A DNA stretch of 64,000 nt from an uncultured Flavobacteriaceae bacterium (GCA_947502635.1 CANNAN010000006.1:1-64000); one strand, 5' to 3'; positions 9,900 through 22,015 are shown, counted from the stretch's first letter. Notes: generated by a model from the letters alone, not told the origin. Program-made: numbers and translations.

Positions 9900-11270
9900 A
9901 TGCACAAGATTGATATTGAATTGGTTGAAATGACTATGGATGTCATGAAGTATGCCATAGATAGGCTCTCGGTAACACAGAGTAAAATAGGACAGCCCAT
10001 GAGCGAAGCTAAACTTAAGGAGCTGGTGGGTGAAACTATTACAGACAAAGGAGTAGGCGGCGAGTATGCTTTTAATTTGTGGAAGAAACATTTAACAAAA
10101 GCTACTGTACCAATAGACCACCCAAGGCATTTAGCTTTTGTTCCTGCATCACCTACCAGAGCGTCTATTCTATTTGATTTAGTAACATCTGCTTCCAGTA
10201 TTCATGGTGCTTATTGGATGGAGGGTGCTGGTGGTATTTTCTGTGAAAATGAAGCGATGCGGTGGATCGTCTCATTAACAGGTTTACCAAAAGGCGCATT
10301 TGGTGTATTTACAAGTGGCGGTACTGCTGCAAATCTTTCGGCAATGGTAACGGCTCGGGAATATTGGAGGAATAATGATGCTTTTAAAAACGAAAAAGGA
10401 CTGATTATTACATCAGTAGGAGCCCATTCTTCAATTAAAGCCATGGCTAAAGTTATTGATGTGGACGTATTGCTAGTAAATAGTGAAGATAGATTACTTG
10501 GTGGAGAGTTACAGGATACGATTGATGGTTTAACACAACAGCAACGTAAAAGATTGTTTTCTGTGGTAGCAACTGGAGGTACAACCAATGCAGGTATTAT
10601 TGATGATTTAGAAGGTATTGCCAATATTTGTGAAAAAGAAAACTTATGGTTTCATGTAGATGCTGCTTACGGAGGCGGTGCTTTGGCAGCAGATTCTGTT
10701 AGACATTTGTTTCATGGCATTGAAAAAGCGGATAGTATTACAATAGATCCTCATAAATGGATGTTTTCGCCTTACGATTGTGGTGCCATTATTTATAAAA
10801 ATCCAGAATTAGCAAAACAAGCACATTCTCAAGAGGGGTCGTACCTCGATATTTTTAAAGACGAAGGGGCTCATGGTTTTAATCCAACAGATTACCAAAT
10901 ACAATTAACGCGACGAGTAAGGGGCTTACCTTTATGGTTTTCGTTAGCAACTCACGGCACAGATCTGTATAAAAAAGCAGTAGAAAGGGGGATTGAATTA
11001 GCTCAAATAGCAGGGAGGATGATTACCGAAAACCCTAATGTAGAACTCGTTAGAGAGCCAAGTTTGTCTTGTGTGTTATATAGAAGAATAGGATGGAAAC
11101 CAGAAGATTATACCAATTGGACTTATGAAAATCATAGAAAAGGGTTTGCATTAGTAACCCCAACGAAATGGAAAAAAAGGGATATTTATGAAACTGTTTC
11201 TCGATTCTGCTTTATTAATCCTGATACTACAGAAGAGGATATAAAAATGATTTTAGATTCTATGGAATAG
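9900..11270 (+). CDS. PLP-dependent group II amino-acid decarboxylase
   Basis: 456 residues of the aromatic-amino-acid/glutamate/diaminobutyrate decarboxylase type (fold-type I PLP enzyme). Visible signatures are FTSGGTAANL (phosphate-binding), HVDAAYGGGAL (PLP-ring Asp), and TIDPHKWMFSPYDCG with the Schiff-base lysine at about residue 286. The substrate cannot be read from the sequence; L-2,4-diaminobutyrate, aspartate or aromatic amino acids are all possible. It starts 3 bp after bshC and is almost certainly co-transcribed with it. A role supplying a precursor for a thiol or polyamine pathway would only be speculation. Confidence 0.85.
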   Translation: MHKIDIELVEMTMDVMKYAIDRLSVTQSKIGQPMSEAKLKELVGETITDKGVGGEYAFNLWKKHLTKATVPIDHPRHLAFVPASPTRASILFDLVTSASSIHGAYWMEGAGGIFCENEAMRWIVSLTGLPKGAFGVFTSGGTAANLSAMVTAREYWRNNDAFKNEKGLIITSVGAHSSIKAMAKVIDVDVLLVNSEDRLLGGELQDTIDGLTQQQRKRLFSVVATGGTTNAGIIDDLEGIANICEKENLWFHVDAAYGGGALAADSVRHLFHGIEKADSITIDPHKWMFSPYDCGAIIYKNPELAKQAHSQEGSYLDIFKDEGAHGFNPTDYQIQLTRRVRGLPLWFSLATHGTDLYKKAVERGIELAQIAGRMITENPNVELVREPSLSCVLYRRIGWKPEDYTNWTYENHRKGFALVTPTKWKKRDIYETVSRFCFINPDTTEEDIKMILDSME

Positions 11271-11373
11271 AAAAATCGTAAAAGAGTAAGTTTGGTAGGC
11301 AGCTTCTTTATATTTAATATCAGTTTGACGTAAATGACACTCATAATAAAAACATTAATAAATTGAAATGTTT

Positions 11374-11464
11374 GTCATGTCGACAGAGCGAAGCATGAGT
11401 GACGAGACATCACATTATAATAGGTCTCCTGCCTGCAAGCAGATAGGCTCCTCATCAGGATGAC
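11374..11464. repeat. REP-like/MITE-like imperfect inverted-repeat element
   Basis: A 91-bp intergenic block with visibly higher GC than its surroundings, bounded by GTCAT ... ATGAC. It contains GACAGAGCGAAGC and GGCTCCTCATCAGG in roughly opposed orientation and an internal CTGC..GCAG hairpin. It resembles the dispersed GTCATTCTGA...-type intergenic repeats common in Bacteroidota. Six T residues follow it, so it may double as a terminator for the decarboxylase and TPR-regulator genes, which converge here. Confidence 0.5.
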
Positions 11465-11553
11465 TTTTTTTATTGTAATACTATAACGTTTTGATTATTA
11501 GTTTTTAATAAATCGAAATCATGTTGTTTTAGGAGTGTTTTTATTAGCGTGTC

Positions 11554-13425
11554 CTAAATCTTTAAAACCAAGTCTTGTAAAGAGTCTTCTGTAGAGATGT
11601 TTAATTTTTTTCTAAGCCTATAGCGTGCTTTTTTTATGCCTTCTGGAGAAATATTGAGGATATTAGCAATTTCTTTCGAGGATAAATTCATTTTTAATAA
11701 AGACATTAAGCGCAATTCATTTGGTGTGAGTTCGGGGAATTTTTGCTTCACGTTAGCATTAAAATCTTTATGCACTTCTTGGAAGTATCTACTAAAATTT
11801 TCCCAGTTATTATCATCTTTTAAATCAAAATTTATAGTTCTAATGAGTTGATTATAGCCTTTTAGTCCGCTTTCTGAAGATTTAAACGATTTGGCTTGTT
11901 GTTTTAAGCCTTCTAAGACTTCATTCTTTTTGGCGAGGTGCAAGGCGTGAGTCGTTAGTTCTTTCTTTTTAAAGTCTAACTCAAGATCTAATTTTTCTTT
12001 TTCAACTTTGCTGTGTTTCAATTTTTGACGTACCGCATAAAACCCAATTAGTGATAACAAAAACCCGATACCAAATAAAACTTTGTAAAGGTTATTTATT
12101 TCTCCTTTCTGTTTTAAAAGATCTATTTCATTCTTTTGAAGTGTAATTTGCTGCTCTTTTTTTTCGGTTTCATGAATAGTTCGCAACTCTTCAATTTGTT
12201 TCGATTTAGTTACATTAAAAATAGAGTCATTTATAGTTGAAAAATATTCATGATCAGACAGTGCCTTTTTTATATTATTTGAATACTTATTAGCTTTATA
12301 CCTCAAATAATATGCTTCCTTTAAATTTTCTTTTGAGCCCGTTTTTGATGAAATCATAATAGATTCATCTAGGTTTTTAAAAGCTTCACTAAATCTTTTC
12401 GTTTCAATGGCAACTTGAGCAATATTGTTGAGGTCTTTGGCTATCGCATTTTTATAATCTAATTTTCTATGAATATTTAAGCCTTGATTTAAAAGATCAA
12501 TAGCCTTATTGTATTGTTTTAATTTCACATATGTGTTTCCCAAATTAACAAGCGAGCTTCCTTCTATTTCTTTGTTCTTGATATCTGTAGCTAGTTTAAG
12601 AGCGGTTTCATAATATTGTTTTGCTAAATCTAATTTTTGAAGTTTGACATAAGTGTTTCCTATGTCGTTGGCTGCGTAACTCTGGTATTGTAAATCTTTG
12701 TAATCTTTATAGATAGAATAAGCGTCTGTACTATAACCTAAAGCCTTGTCGTAATTTCCTAATAAATATTCAATGTTACCAAGTTGCAATAAAGCATCCC
12801 CTGTTCTTAACTTATCTTTTTTTTGCTCGAAGAAATTTAATGCCTTTAAAGTTTCAGTTAATGCTATATGGTAGTTGCCAAGCTCTTTATGGATACCTCC
12901 AATAAGTTCATATTCCGAACCAATAAGATTAAAGAAATTATGATTTGTGCCTTCTATACTATCTCTTTTTTTATAAATATTAATATTTTCATAAGCATAG
13001 CTTAAAGCTGTATCAAAATTTCCTAAGTTTTGTTCAAATGAAGCCATAGAATGATTCACAAAGAGTATCCCTTTTGTTGAATTCATTTGTTTAAATCCGT
13101 TTAAAGATTTCGCATAATAATGTCTGGCAGAATCTAATATACCACGATCCTTGTAGTAATCTGCAAAATGCAAATAACCAGATGCAATGCCTTTTTGGTA
13201 ATTTAAATTTTTTGATAATTCGTAGCTTCTTTTTGCATATTCAAAAGAAAGTTCAGAATCTTTAAACATAAGTTCTTCGTAAATCGTTCCTAGTATGGCA
13301 GCTTTAGTTTCGTTTTCTGGTAATGTTTTAGATAATTTAATTAGACTATCTATTTTCTTATCATTCTGAGATGTTAAAAGACAAGGGATAAGTACAAAGT
13401 ACAGGTAAAGTGAGAGGCGCTTCAT
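11554..13425 (-). CDS. TPR-repeat membrane protein with C-terminal LuxR-type HTH
   Basis: 623 residues. Signal-like N-terminus (MKRLSLYLYFVLIPCLLTSQ), then about nine tetratricopeptide repeats (residues ~40-390; e.g. GNYDKALGYSTDAYSIYKDY). A membrane segment follows (LFGIGFLLSLIGFYAV, ~450-466), then a coiled coil and a C-terminal helix-turn-helix (MNLSSKEIANILNISPEGIK, ~575-594). This Bacteroidota architecture places the TPRs in the periplasm and the DNA-binding domain in the cytoplasm, so it probably links an envelope signal to transcription directly, without phosphotransfer. Target genes are unknown. It is divergent from guaA. Confidence 0.8.
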   Translation of the reverse strand: MKRLSLYLYFVLIPCLLTSQNDKKIDSLIKLSKTLPENETKAAILGTIYEELMFKDSELSFEYAKRSYELSKNLNYQKGIASGYLHFADYYKDRGILDSARHYYAKSLNGFKQMNSTKGILFVNHSMASFEQNLGNFDTALSYAYENINIYKKRDSIEGTNHNFFNLIGSEYELIGGIHKELGNYHIALTETLKALNFFEQKKDKLRTGDALLQLGNIEYLLGNYDKALGYSTDAYSIYKDYKDLQYQSYAANDIGNTYVKLQKLDLAKQYYETALKLATDIKNKEIEGSSLVNLGNTYVKLKQYNKAIDLLNQGLNIHRKLDYKNAIAKDLNNIAQVAIETKRFSEAFKNLDESIMISSKTGSKENLKEAYYLRYKANKYSNNIKKALSDHEYFSTINDSIFNVTKSKQIEELRTIHETEKKEQQITLQKNEIDLLKQKGEINNLYKVLFGIGFLLSLIGFYAVRQKLKHSKVEKEKLDLELDFKKKELTTHALHLAKKNEVLEGLKQQAKSFKSSESGLKGYNQLIRTINFDLKDDNNWENFSRYFQEVHKDFNANVKQKFPELTPNELRLMSLLKMNLSSKEIANILNISPEGIKKARYRLRKKLNISTEDSLQDLVLKI

Positions 13426-13645
13426 TTTTTAGGTTAGATTGTATTATTTTGATAAAAATATATATTAAATACCTGAAAGTCAAATAAATAGTTATGATCG
13501 GACTCTTTTGTTATTGAAAGAAGTCTTTTTATTACAAAACTTAAAATAAACAGATAGAATCTTTAATGTAGTTATTCACAATAATTTGTTTAAAATTTAA
13601 TTCAAAAAATTATCATTCCTAATTCGTCATTCTAAAATCAATTAT

Positions 13646-13653
13646 TACTTTTG
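13646..13653 (+). promoter_or_regulatory. -7 box of guaA, next to the start codon
   Basis: TACTTTTG is a perfect TAnnTTTG match ending 3 bp before the guaA ATG (13657). Transcription would begin at or next to the A of ATG, which implies a leaderless mRNA. A weak TTCG lies at the -33 position. Confidence 0.6.
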
Positions 13654-13656
13654 CGC

Positions 13657-15192
13657 ATGCAACATGATAAGGTACTAATTTTAGACTTCGGATCGCAATA
13701 CACACAGCTTATTGCCCGTCGAGTTAGAGAACTCAACATATATTCCGAAATACACCCATTTAATAAAATTCCAACAGATATAGAAAGTTATAAAGCAGTT
13801 ATACTTTCTGGTAGCCCTTACTCTGTAAGAGGTGAAGAAGCATTACATCCAGATTTATCTCAAATACGTGGAAAAAAACCACTTCTAGGGGTATGCTATG
13901 GCGCACAATATTTAGCGCATTTCTCAGGTGGGGAAGTAGCTCCTTCGAATACTAGAGAATATGGTCGCGCTAATTTATCATTCATAAAAACAGACGAGTC
14001 TTTTTTTGAAAACGTTAATGAAGGCAGCCAAGTTTGGATGAGTCATAGTGATACTATTAAGGAATTACCGACTGGGAGTGTTTTAATAGCAAGTACGCAT
14101 GATGTTAAAAATGCAGCATATAAAATAGAAGGAGAACAAACGTATGCGATTCAATTTCATCCAGAAGTATACCATTCAACAGATGGGAAACAACTATTAG
14201 AGAATTTTTTAGTACATATCGCAGGGCTTCACCAAGATTGGACACCAGATTCTTTTGTAGAGGAAACAGTTGAAGCTATTCAGGAAAAAGTAGGAAATGA
14301 TAAAGTTGTTCTTGGTCTTTCAGGAGGTGTAGATTCTACAGTAGCAGCTGTCTTGCTTAACAAAGCGATTGGTAAAAACCTGTATTGCATATTTGTAAAT
14401 AACGGTTTGCTTCGTAAAAATGAATTCCAGAGTGTATTAAATCAATACAAAGGCATGGGGCTTAATGTAAAAGGTGTTGATGCCTCGCAACGTTTTCTGG
14501 ACGCTTTGGCAGGTATAGAAGATCCAGAGAAAAAACGTAAAGCTATAGGAAATTCATTCATTGAAGTTTTCGATGATGAAGCTCATAAACTACAAGATGT
14601 AAAATGGTTAGCACAAGGAACTATTTATCCAGATGTTATTGAAAGTGTTTCTGCAACCGGAGGCCCTTCAGCAACTATAAAAAGTCATCATAATGTAGGT
14701 GGGTTACCAGACTTTATGAAACTTAAAATAGTAGAACCATTAAGAGCTATTTTTAAAGATGAGGTTAGACGGGTAGGTGCAACTCTAGGAATTGATCCAG
14801 AGCTTTTAGGACGTCATCCATTTCCTGGTCCAGGATTGGGGATTCGTATTTTGGGAGATATCACTGCAGAAAAAGTACGCATTCTACAAGAAGTTGATGC
14901 TATTTTTATAAATGGTTTAAAAGAGTGGAAGCTGTACGATAAAGTTTGGCAAGCTGGAGCTATGTTGCTTCCTGTTAATAGTGTAGGTGTTATGGGAGAT
15001 GAGCGTACCTATGAAAAATGTGTGGCACTTAGAGCTGTAGAAAGTACAGATGGTATGACTGCCGACTGGGTGAATTTACCTTACGAGTTTTTACAAAAAA
15101 CATCTAACGATATAATAAACAAAGTAAAAGGCGTTAATAGAGTAGTTTATGATATTAGCTCAAAGCCACCAGCCACTATTGAGTGGGAATAA
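13657..15192 (+). CDS. guaA: GMP synthase (glutamine-hydrolysing)
   Basis: 511 residues from ATG 13657 ([20 protein letters not shown]). The in-frame TTG six bases upstream overlaps the -7 box and is rejected. Class I glutamine amidotransferase domain with nucleophile Cys80 (GVCYGAQ) and His168/Glu170 (FHPE); ATP pyrophosphatase P-loop LSGGVDST (~221-228); C-terminal dimerisation domain ending KPPATIEWE. Converts XMP to GMP using ATP and glutamine in the cytoplasm. Full-length with catalytic residues intact. Confidence 0.97.
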   Translation: MQHDKVLILDFGSQYTQLIARRVRELNIYSEIHPFNKIPTDIESYKAVILSGSPYSVRGEEALHPDLSQIRGKKPLLGVCYGAQYLAHFSGGEVAPSNTREYGRANLSFIKTDESFFENVNEGSQVWMSHSDTIKELPTGSVLIASTHDVKNAAYKIEGEQTYAIQFHPEVYHSTDGKQLLENFLVHIAGLHQDWTPDSFVEETVEAIQEKVGNDKVVLGLSGGVDSTVAAVLLNKAIGKNLYCIFVNNGLLRKNEFQSVLNQYKGMGLNVKGVDASQRFLDALAGIEDPEKKRKAIGNSFIEVFDDEAHKLQDVKWLAQGTIYPDVIESVSATGGPSATIKSHHNVGGLPDFMKLKIVEPLRAIFKDEVRRVGATLGIDPELLGRHPFPGPGLGIRILGDITAEKVRILQEVDAIFINGLKEWKLYDKVWQAGAMLLPVNSVGVMGDERTYEKCVALRAVESTDGMTADWVNLPYEFLQKTSNDIINKVKGVNRVVYDISSKPPATIEWE

Positions 15193-15477
15193 TAAATTTT
15201 AAGTTATTTTATGTCAATAGCTAGTATAGTCTATGGTAAGTAAGAATAGTATTACTAAGTTAAGCATTATAATTTTATAAACTATATTTAATTTTTGAAA
15301 TCATCTTATTTATTATAAATAAGCGTATATAATAAGTAAGTTCAAGAATATGGACGGGTTAAACCTATATATCTTTTATTTTTTTGGCATACTATATGTA
15401 TTATTAAGAAGGAAAGGTGTTTTACCCTGATTAGAACCGAGGGAATATCGCTTTAGCGCAATTTAAAAACAGATTAC

Positions 15478-17412
15478 ATGAATAAAATCTTTTTCGTTTT
15501 ATGTTTAGTACTACTATTTAGCTTTAGTACTGCCCAAGCTCAAAATTATAGCACTCATAAAGTTAAACAAGGAGAAACCATTGAAAGTATTGCTAAAAAA
15601 TACTTAGTAAAGCCCTCAGATATTTATACTTTAAATCCCGATGCCAAAAAGGAATTAAGAGTTAATTCGGTTTTAATTATTCCAAAATCTGAAGCATCAA
15701 ATACCCCCCAAATAACAAAAACTAGGGAGTTGGATGGCTTTAAAAAGCATAGAACTAAAAAAAGAGAAACACTTTTTAGTTTATCACAACGATATGGTGT
15801 CACTATAGATGAGATTAAAAAGCATAATAAGTTTTTATATGCAGAACCTTTACGAAAAGGTGATAAACTTCAAATTCCTATATTTAAAGTTATTGAGGTT
15901 GAAGAAGTCAACGAACTTATTAAAACTTATACGGTACTTCCTAAAGAAGGTAAATGGCGTATTGCCTATAAATTTGGAATAACGGTTAAAGAGCTTGAAG
16001 AACTTAATCCAGAAATGGGAGCGGTTTTAAAAGAAGGCCAGATATTAAACGTACCAAATATAGGTAATGAAGAAGAAAAGCAAGTAGACGAACAGTATAG
16101 TTATTATAAGGTATTACCAAAAGAAGGGTTTTATAGACTAAAGCTTAAATTAGGTTTAGAACAAAAAGAACTAGAAGCTTTAAACCCCATTTTAAAAGAA
16201 GGTGGGCTAAAAGTAGGTATGATATTAAAAATACCTTACTCTAATTTGGCGAATGGTATCTTAGAATTAGATAATAAGGTTAATTTGGCAGACAGTATTA
16301 CCGATTTTAATACAAAGCGTATTGCTATCATGTTACCATTTAGACTAAACCGTGTTGATTTTGATTCTGAATCAGACACCAAGAAAAGTATTCAAAAAGA
16401 TCCCTATTTAGATGCTTCGTTAGATTTTCATTCAGGCGTTTTAATGGCGATAGATTCTTTAAAAAAATTAGGCGTTTCTCTTAAAGTAGATGTATACGAT
16501 ACGAAGTATGAATTGAGTGAAGTAAAGCGTATCATCAATAATAATGACTTTGAAAATATTGATGCAGTTATTGGTCCGCTAACCCCTAGTAATTTTGAAG
16601 AAGTGGCTTCAGAATTAAGAAAGTATAATACACCTGTTATATCTCCAATAGGAACCAACTTAAAGTTATACGATAATGTATTTCAATCCAGACCTTCAGA
16701 TGATCTATTAAAAAAGAAAATTATAAATTTTGTTCGAGCAGATACTTTAGCTGGTAATATTATAGTTATTTCAGATACTAAAAATAAAGCCATTTCAGAT
16801 GATATCAAGCGTGAGTTCAGTCGTGCAAAGCAAATTCTTTCCAGAAAGGATAAAAAAGGTGAGGATAAATATTTTGTGAGTAAAGGAGATATTCAATATG
16901 CATTGAAACCAGGAAAAAACATTGTGTTTTTGGAAACTCGGGATGCTGGATTTGTTTCGAATGTTACTAGTATTTTGGCAGCTTTAATTCAGGAAGAAAA
17001 TATACATGAAAGGAAAAAAGCGATAGAAGTTGTATTAGTAACAACTAATATTAATTCTGCTTTTGAAGATGATGAAGTGAATAATACACACCTATCGGAG
17101 TTACAATTTCATTTTGCAACCATGTCCAGATCATATAATGAAAATGATAATAATGCTTTTGTAAAAAGGTATAATCGAATTTATAATGTCACACCTAATA
17201 ACAGAGTTGTTAAAGGTTTTGATTTAACCATGGATGTTGTATTGCGCTTAGTGTCTTCAGAAAACTTATATATGTCTGTTAACAAAGCACCGCTTACCGA
17301 GTATGTAGAAAATAAATTTGCATACAAAAAGAAACTTTTTGGAGGCTATTATAACAATGCAGTATATTTGGTAAAGTATGATGATTTAACTATTGTGGAG
17401 GTAAAGCAATAA
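15478..17412 (+). CDS. LysM protein fused to a periplasmic-binding-protein-like domain
   Basis: 644 residues. Signal peptide (MNKIFFVLCLVLLFSFSTAQAQ), then four LysM-type modules: HKVKQGETIESIAKKYLV, HRTKKRETLFSLSQRYGV, YTVLPKEGKWRIAYKFGI and YKVLPKEGFYRLKLKLGL (residues ~25-250). Residues ~275-640 resemble a type I periplasmic binding fold (RIAIMLPFRLNRVDF; IDAVIGPLTPSNFEEVASEL; NTPVISPIGTN). Together this suggests a peptidoglycan-bound envelope sensor or scaffold, loosely like LpoA activators of penicillin-binding proteins; that function is inference. Preceded by 285 bp of noncoding DNA after guaA in which I see no clear promoter. Confidence 0.8.
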   Translation: MNKIFFVLCLVLLFSFSTAQAQNYSTHKVKQGETIESIAKKYLVKPSDIYTLNPDAKKELRVNSVLIIPKSEASNTPQITKTRELDGFKKHRTKKRETLFSLSQRYGVTIDEIKKHNKFLYAEPLRKGDKLQIPIFKVIEVEEVNELIKTYTVLPKEGKWRIAYKFGITVKELEELNPEMGAVLKEGQILNVPNIGNEEEKQVDEQYSYYKVLPKEGFYRLKLKLGLEQKELEALNPILKEGGLKVGMILKIPYSNLANGILELDNKVNLADSITDFNTKRIAIMLPFRLNRVDFDSESDTKKSIQKDPYLDASLDFHSGVLMAIDSLKKLGVSLKVDVYDTKYELSEVKRIINNNDFENIDAVIGPLTPSNFEEVASELRKYNTPVISPIGTNLKLYDNVFQSRPSDDLLKKKIINFVRADTLAGNIIVISDTKNKAISDDIKREFSRAKQILSRKDKKGEDKYFVSKGDIQYALKPGKNIVFLETRDAGFVSNVTSILAALIQEENIHERKKAIEVVLVTTNINSAFEDDEVNNTHLSELQFHFATMSRSYNENDNNAFVKRYNRIYNVTPNNRVVKGFDLTMDVVLRLVSSENLYMSVNKAPLTEYVENKFAYKKKLFGGYYNNAVYLVKYDDLTIVEVKQ

Positions 17413-17531
17413 GATTATAATCAATAATGCATTTTATATAGATCATTGTGAAAGAGGAATGATAGTGACGATCTGTTAAATGATTGGTATAAGTAAAATT
17501 AGCAGCGAAAAATTAATTTTTACTGAATTTT

Positions 17532-18071
17532 GTGATTAGACTTTTCTTTATTTTATGTTGTTTTCTTTGCATTCAACAAGATGAATCAGCTATGTCTTGG
17601 AATGAGTCTTATAAACTATCTTGGAGTGATTTTAGAGATACACCAGATAGCAGTACAAGTGCAGTAGCTATTACAGCATCTGGAATTACGTTTGGTTTTT
17701 CGGTAAGAACTACAGATGATCAGGTTACAAGCTTTACTTCAGATGTGTATGCGCATTTTTATCCAGAAAAATCATGGTATAAAAAAAAGCAAGCAGATAC
17801 ACATGTTTTAGGTCATGAACAGTTACACTTCGACATTACTGAGCTGCATGCGCGTAAATTTAGACAGCGAATCGATCAGATTAAAGTCTCTAATAGTGTT
17901 AGAAATCAATTAAAAACACTTCATAATACCATTAATAAGGAACTTTCACAGATGCAAAACAGCTATGATTCTGAAACTAATTATTCCAGAAATGTTGAAG
18001 CTCAAACCAAGTGGAAAGTCTATATTGCTGGTGAATTAAAAAAACTTTCCAAATATAAATCGGTAGATTAA
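17532..18071 (+). CDS. DUF922-type putative secreted zinc protease
   Basis: 179 residues starting at GTG 17532, which gives a signal-like N-terminus (MIRLFFILCCFLCIQ); the next Met lies beyond it. The DUF922 opening is SWNESYKLSWSDFRDTPD. The key motif is HEQLHFD (His95, Glu96, His99), an HExxH zinc-metalloprotease signature, followed by a conserved ELHARKFR. Activity on a substrate is inferred from the motif. Transcribed with the DUF3820 gene 4 bp downstream. Confidence 0.75.
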   Translation: MIRLFFILCCFLCIQQDESAMSWNESYKLSWSDFRDTPDSSTSAVAITASGITFGFSVRTTDDQVTSFTSDVYAHFYPEKSWYKKKQADTHVLGHEQLHFDITELHARKFRQRIDQIKVSNSVRNQLKTLHNTINKELSQMQNSYDSETNYSRNVEAQTKWKVYIAGELKKLSKYKSVD

Positions 18072-18075
18072 ATAC

Positions 18076-18303
18076 ATGCTTCCAGATAAACAATTTCTTA
18101 TAGATTTGGCACATACCAAAATGCCCTTCGGTAAATATAAAGACCGCTATTTAATTGATCTGCCAGAATATTATGTGGTATGGTATCACAATAAAGGATT
18201 TCCAAAAGGGAAACTAGGCGATATGCTTAAACAGGTCTATGAGCTTAAACTAAACGGATTAGAGGATTTAATTCGGAATATTCAGAGGCAGTATCCTAGG
18301 TAA
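18076..18303 (+). CDS. DUF3820 family small protein
   Basis: 75 residues. Recognised by MPFGKYKDRYLIDLPEYYVV and the following WYHNKGFPKGKLGDML, the whole-length DUF3820 pattern. The family is widespread, small and cytoplasmic, and of uncertain function; one Pfam name links it to quorum-sensing-regulated virulence, with no support here. Starts 4 bp after the DUF922 gene, so probably the same transcript. Confidence 0.8.
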   Translation: MLPDKQFLIDLAHTKMPFGKYKDRYLIDLPEYYVVWYHNKGFPKGKLGDMLKQVYELKLNGLEDLIRNIQRQYPR

Positions 18304-18664
18304 CTATACAAATAGTTAAGGTCTTAATAATATTCTTGGTGAAATACACACTTCAATCATGTAAGAAATTCATAGGAAATGAAAGCTCGTACTACATCAC
18401 CTATCTTATTAATTAAATGCTTATAATATTCCGTTTATATATTCTCTAAACAATAGATATGTAGACTTACTTTTTTTAAGATATCTCTAAATTCAACAAA
18501 AAAATATTATTTGAATAAAATTTAATGGTAGGAAATTCTCATGGTAAGCTGTTATATGATTAACTAATCTTGACTTTTTATTTCTAGAGAGGTTTTTTTG
18601 TGCGTTTATAGTATTTGAAAGCATTTTCACGGAATACGGGGGTCTAAAAATAAAACTATGAATT
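18304..18664. other. Noncoding gap without recognised features
   Basis: AT-rich sequence between the DUF3820 gene and the promoter of the SGNH-like gene. No open frame with a plausible start, no T-tailed hairpin and no tRNA or known riboswitch is recognised. Confidence 0.5.
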
Positions 18665-18672
18665 TATATTTG
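18665..18672 (+). promoter_or_regulatory. -7 box upstream of the SGNH-like gene
   Basis: TATATTTG, a perfect TAnnTTTG match, 75 bp upstream of the ATG at 18748. No clear -33 TTTG. It would give a leader of about 70 nt. Confidence 0.45.
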
Positions 18673-18747
18673 TCCATGAAGACTAAAAAATGGCTTCAAT
18701 TATAGAACAAATCTAATATTTTTTAAATTTTAAAATCTTAACCTACA

Positions 18748-19860
18748 ATGAGAAAATTATACTTTTTATTATTATTGTTGTTTTCAAACTTATTAATTGC
18801 TCAAGACCACTCTGTTTATTTTGTAGGTCATAGCTTAATCGCTCATACTATTCCGAAAATGATTGATGACCTTGCTAATGATGATACAGATACAACTTAC
18901 GATTTTGCCAAACAAATAATTAACGGCTCCCCATTATGGAATCAATGGGAGAACCCTGAAGATGGAGAAGGAGACTGGGATTATAGTATTGATTTGCCTA
19001 CAGGTAATTATGATCGTTTGATTGTCACCGAAGCGGTGCCTTTACAAAATCACTTAACATGGTCGGATCCATATACTATGGTCAATAATTTTAATGATTT
19101 TTTTCACAATCATAGTACTAATGGCCAAATGTATATTTATGAAACTTGGCACTGTATAAATAGTGGACCAGGCTTAGAAGGGTGTTCTTACGATAATGAT
19201 GGACATATCCCGTGGAGACAACGTTTAGATGACGATTTGGTGAAATGGGAAGGCATAGCAGATCATGTAAATGCACTAAGTCCAGATAAAGAAGTGTTGC
19301 TCATTCCTGGGGGACAAGCTATGGCAAGGTTGTATGACGCTATAGAGAATAATACCCTAAATGGTATTAATTCAATTGCATATTTTTATCAAGATGAAAT
19401 TCACCTAAATCACATAGGTAGTTACTATATAGCCTGTGTGATGTATGCCACTATATTTAAGAAATCACCAGTAGGATTAACTGTAAATACGAGTAATGAA
19501 TGGGGAACACCTCATAATTCGCCTGGAGACACATTAGGAAGACAATTACAAGAGATGGCATGGGCAACTGTTAGTGGATATGCCAGAAGTGGTGTTACTG
19601 GTGGTACGCTTAGTGTTGTTGAATCCGATTTATCAAAAATTAAGATTTATACAACTTCTTCCAATCTTGTTATTGATAATATTGAAACTTCAGGAAGTGC
19701 AACACTTTATGATATTAGCGGACGTATGATAAACAAACTTAAAGTTAATGGGGGTAATCAAGAAGCACTGTCAATTCCAATTAATGGCTTGAAAGGTCTT
19801 TATTTGGTATCTATTATGAGCCCAGATGGTTCAAAAATCAATAAAAAAATCATATTATAA
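18748..19860 (+). CDS. SGNH-hydrolase-like secreted protein with T9SS sorting domain
   Basis: 370 residues. Signal peptide MRKLYFLLLLLFSNLLIAQ. The mature part begins HSVYFVGHSLIAHTIPKM, where GHS takes the place of the GDS nucleophile block of SGNH/GDSL hydrolases. NGSPLWNQWENP may supply a block III-like Asn. DEIHLNHIGSYYIACVMY matches block V (Asp-x-x-His). A type A sorting domain occupies about residues 295-370 (KIYTTSSNLVIDNIETSG...SKINKKIIL). Likely a surface or secreted esterase or carbohydrate deacetylase; the substrate is unknown. Monocistronic, with its own -7 box and a strong terminator. Confidence 0.7.
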   Translation: MRKLYFLLLLLFSNLLIAQDHSVYFVGHSLIAHTIPKMIDDLANDDTDTTYDFAKQIINGSPLWNQWENPEDGEGDWDYSIDLPTGNYDRLIVTEAVPLQNHLTWSDPYTMVNNFNDFFHNHSTNGQMYIYETWHCINSGPGLEGCSYDNDGHIPWRQRLDDDLVKWEGIADHVNALSPDKEVLLIPGGQAMARLYDAIENNTLNGINSIAYFYQDEIHLNHIGSYYIACVMYATIFKKSPVGLTVNTSNEWGTPHNSPGDTLGRQLQEMAWATVSGYARSGVTGGTLSVVESDLSKIKIYTTSSNLVIDNIETSGSATLYDISGRMINKLKVNGGNQEALSIPINGLKGLYLVSIMSPDGSKINKKIIL

Positions 19861-19890
19861 ATGCTTTTTAAGCTAGCAGACAAAAAAGTT

Positions 19891-19922
19891 ACCAAGTTGG
19901 TTTTGTTTAAAACCGACTTGGT
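19891..19922 (+). terminator. Hairpin terminator after the SGNH-like gene
   Basis: A 14-bp stem with one G-U pair (ACCAAGTTGGTTTT / AAAACCGACTTGGT) and a 4-nt loop, starting 30 bp after the stop. The T-tract is short (ATTTT). Confidence 0.7.
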
Positions 19923-21915
<1,993 letters not shown>

Positions 21916-22015
21916 AATTGGATAGCTTATTGATTAGCTAATTATTGTCCATATAAGGATAACAATCAAATAGTTTTAAATATAAAAGGTAGTCTACCAA
22001 CTGATAATATATTAA

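Noticed and set aside
15193-15477. Riboswitch upstream of the LysM gene
   Set aside because: Only short complementary pieces (CCCT..AGGG, CGC..GCG) are visible; no known aptamer motif.
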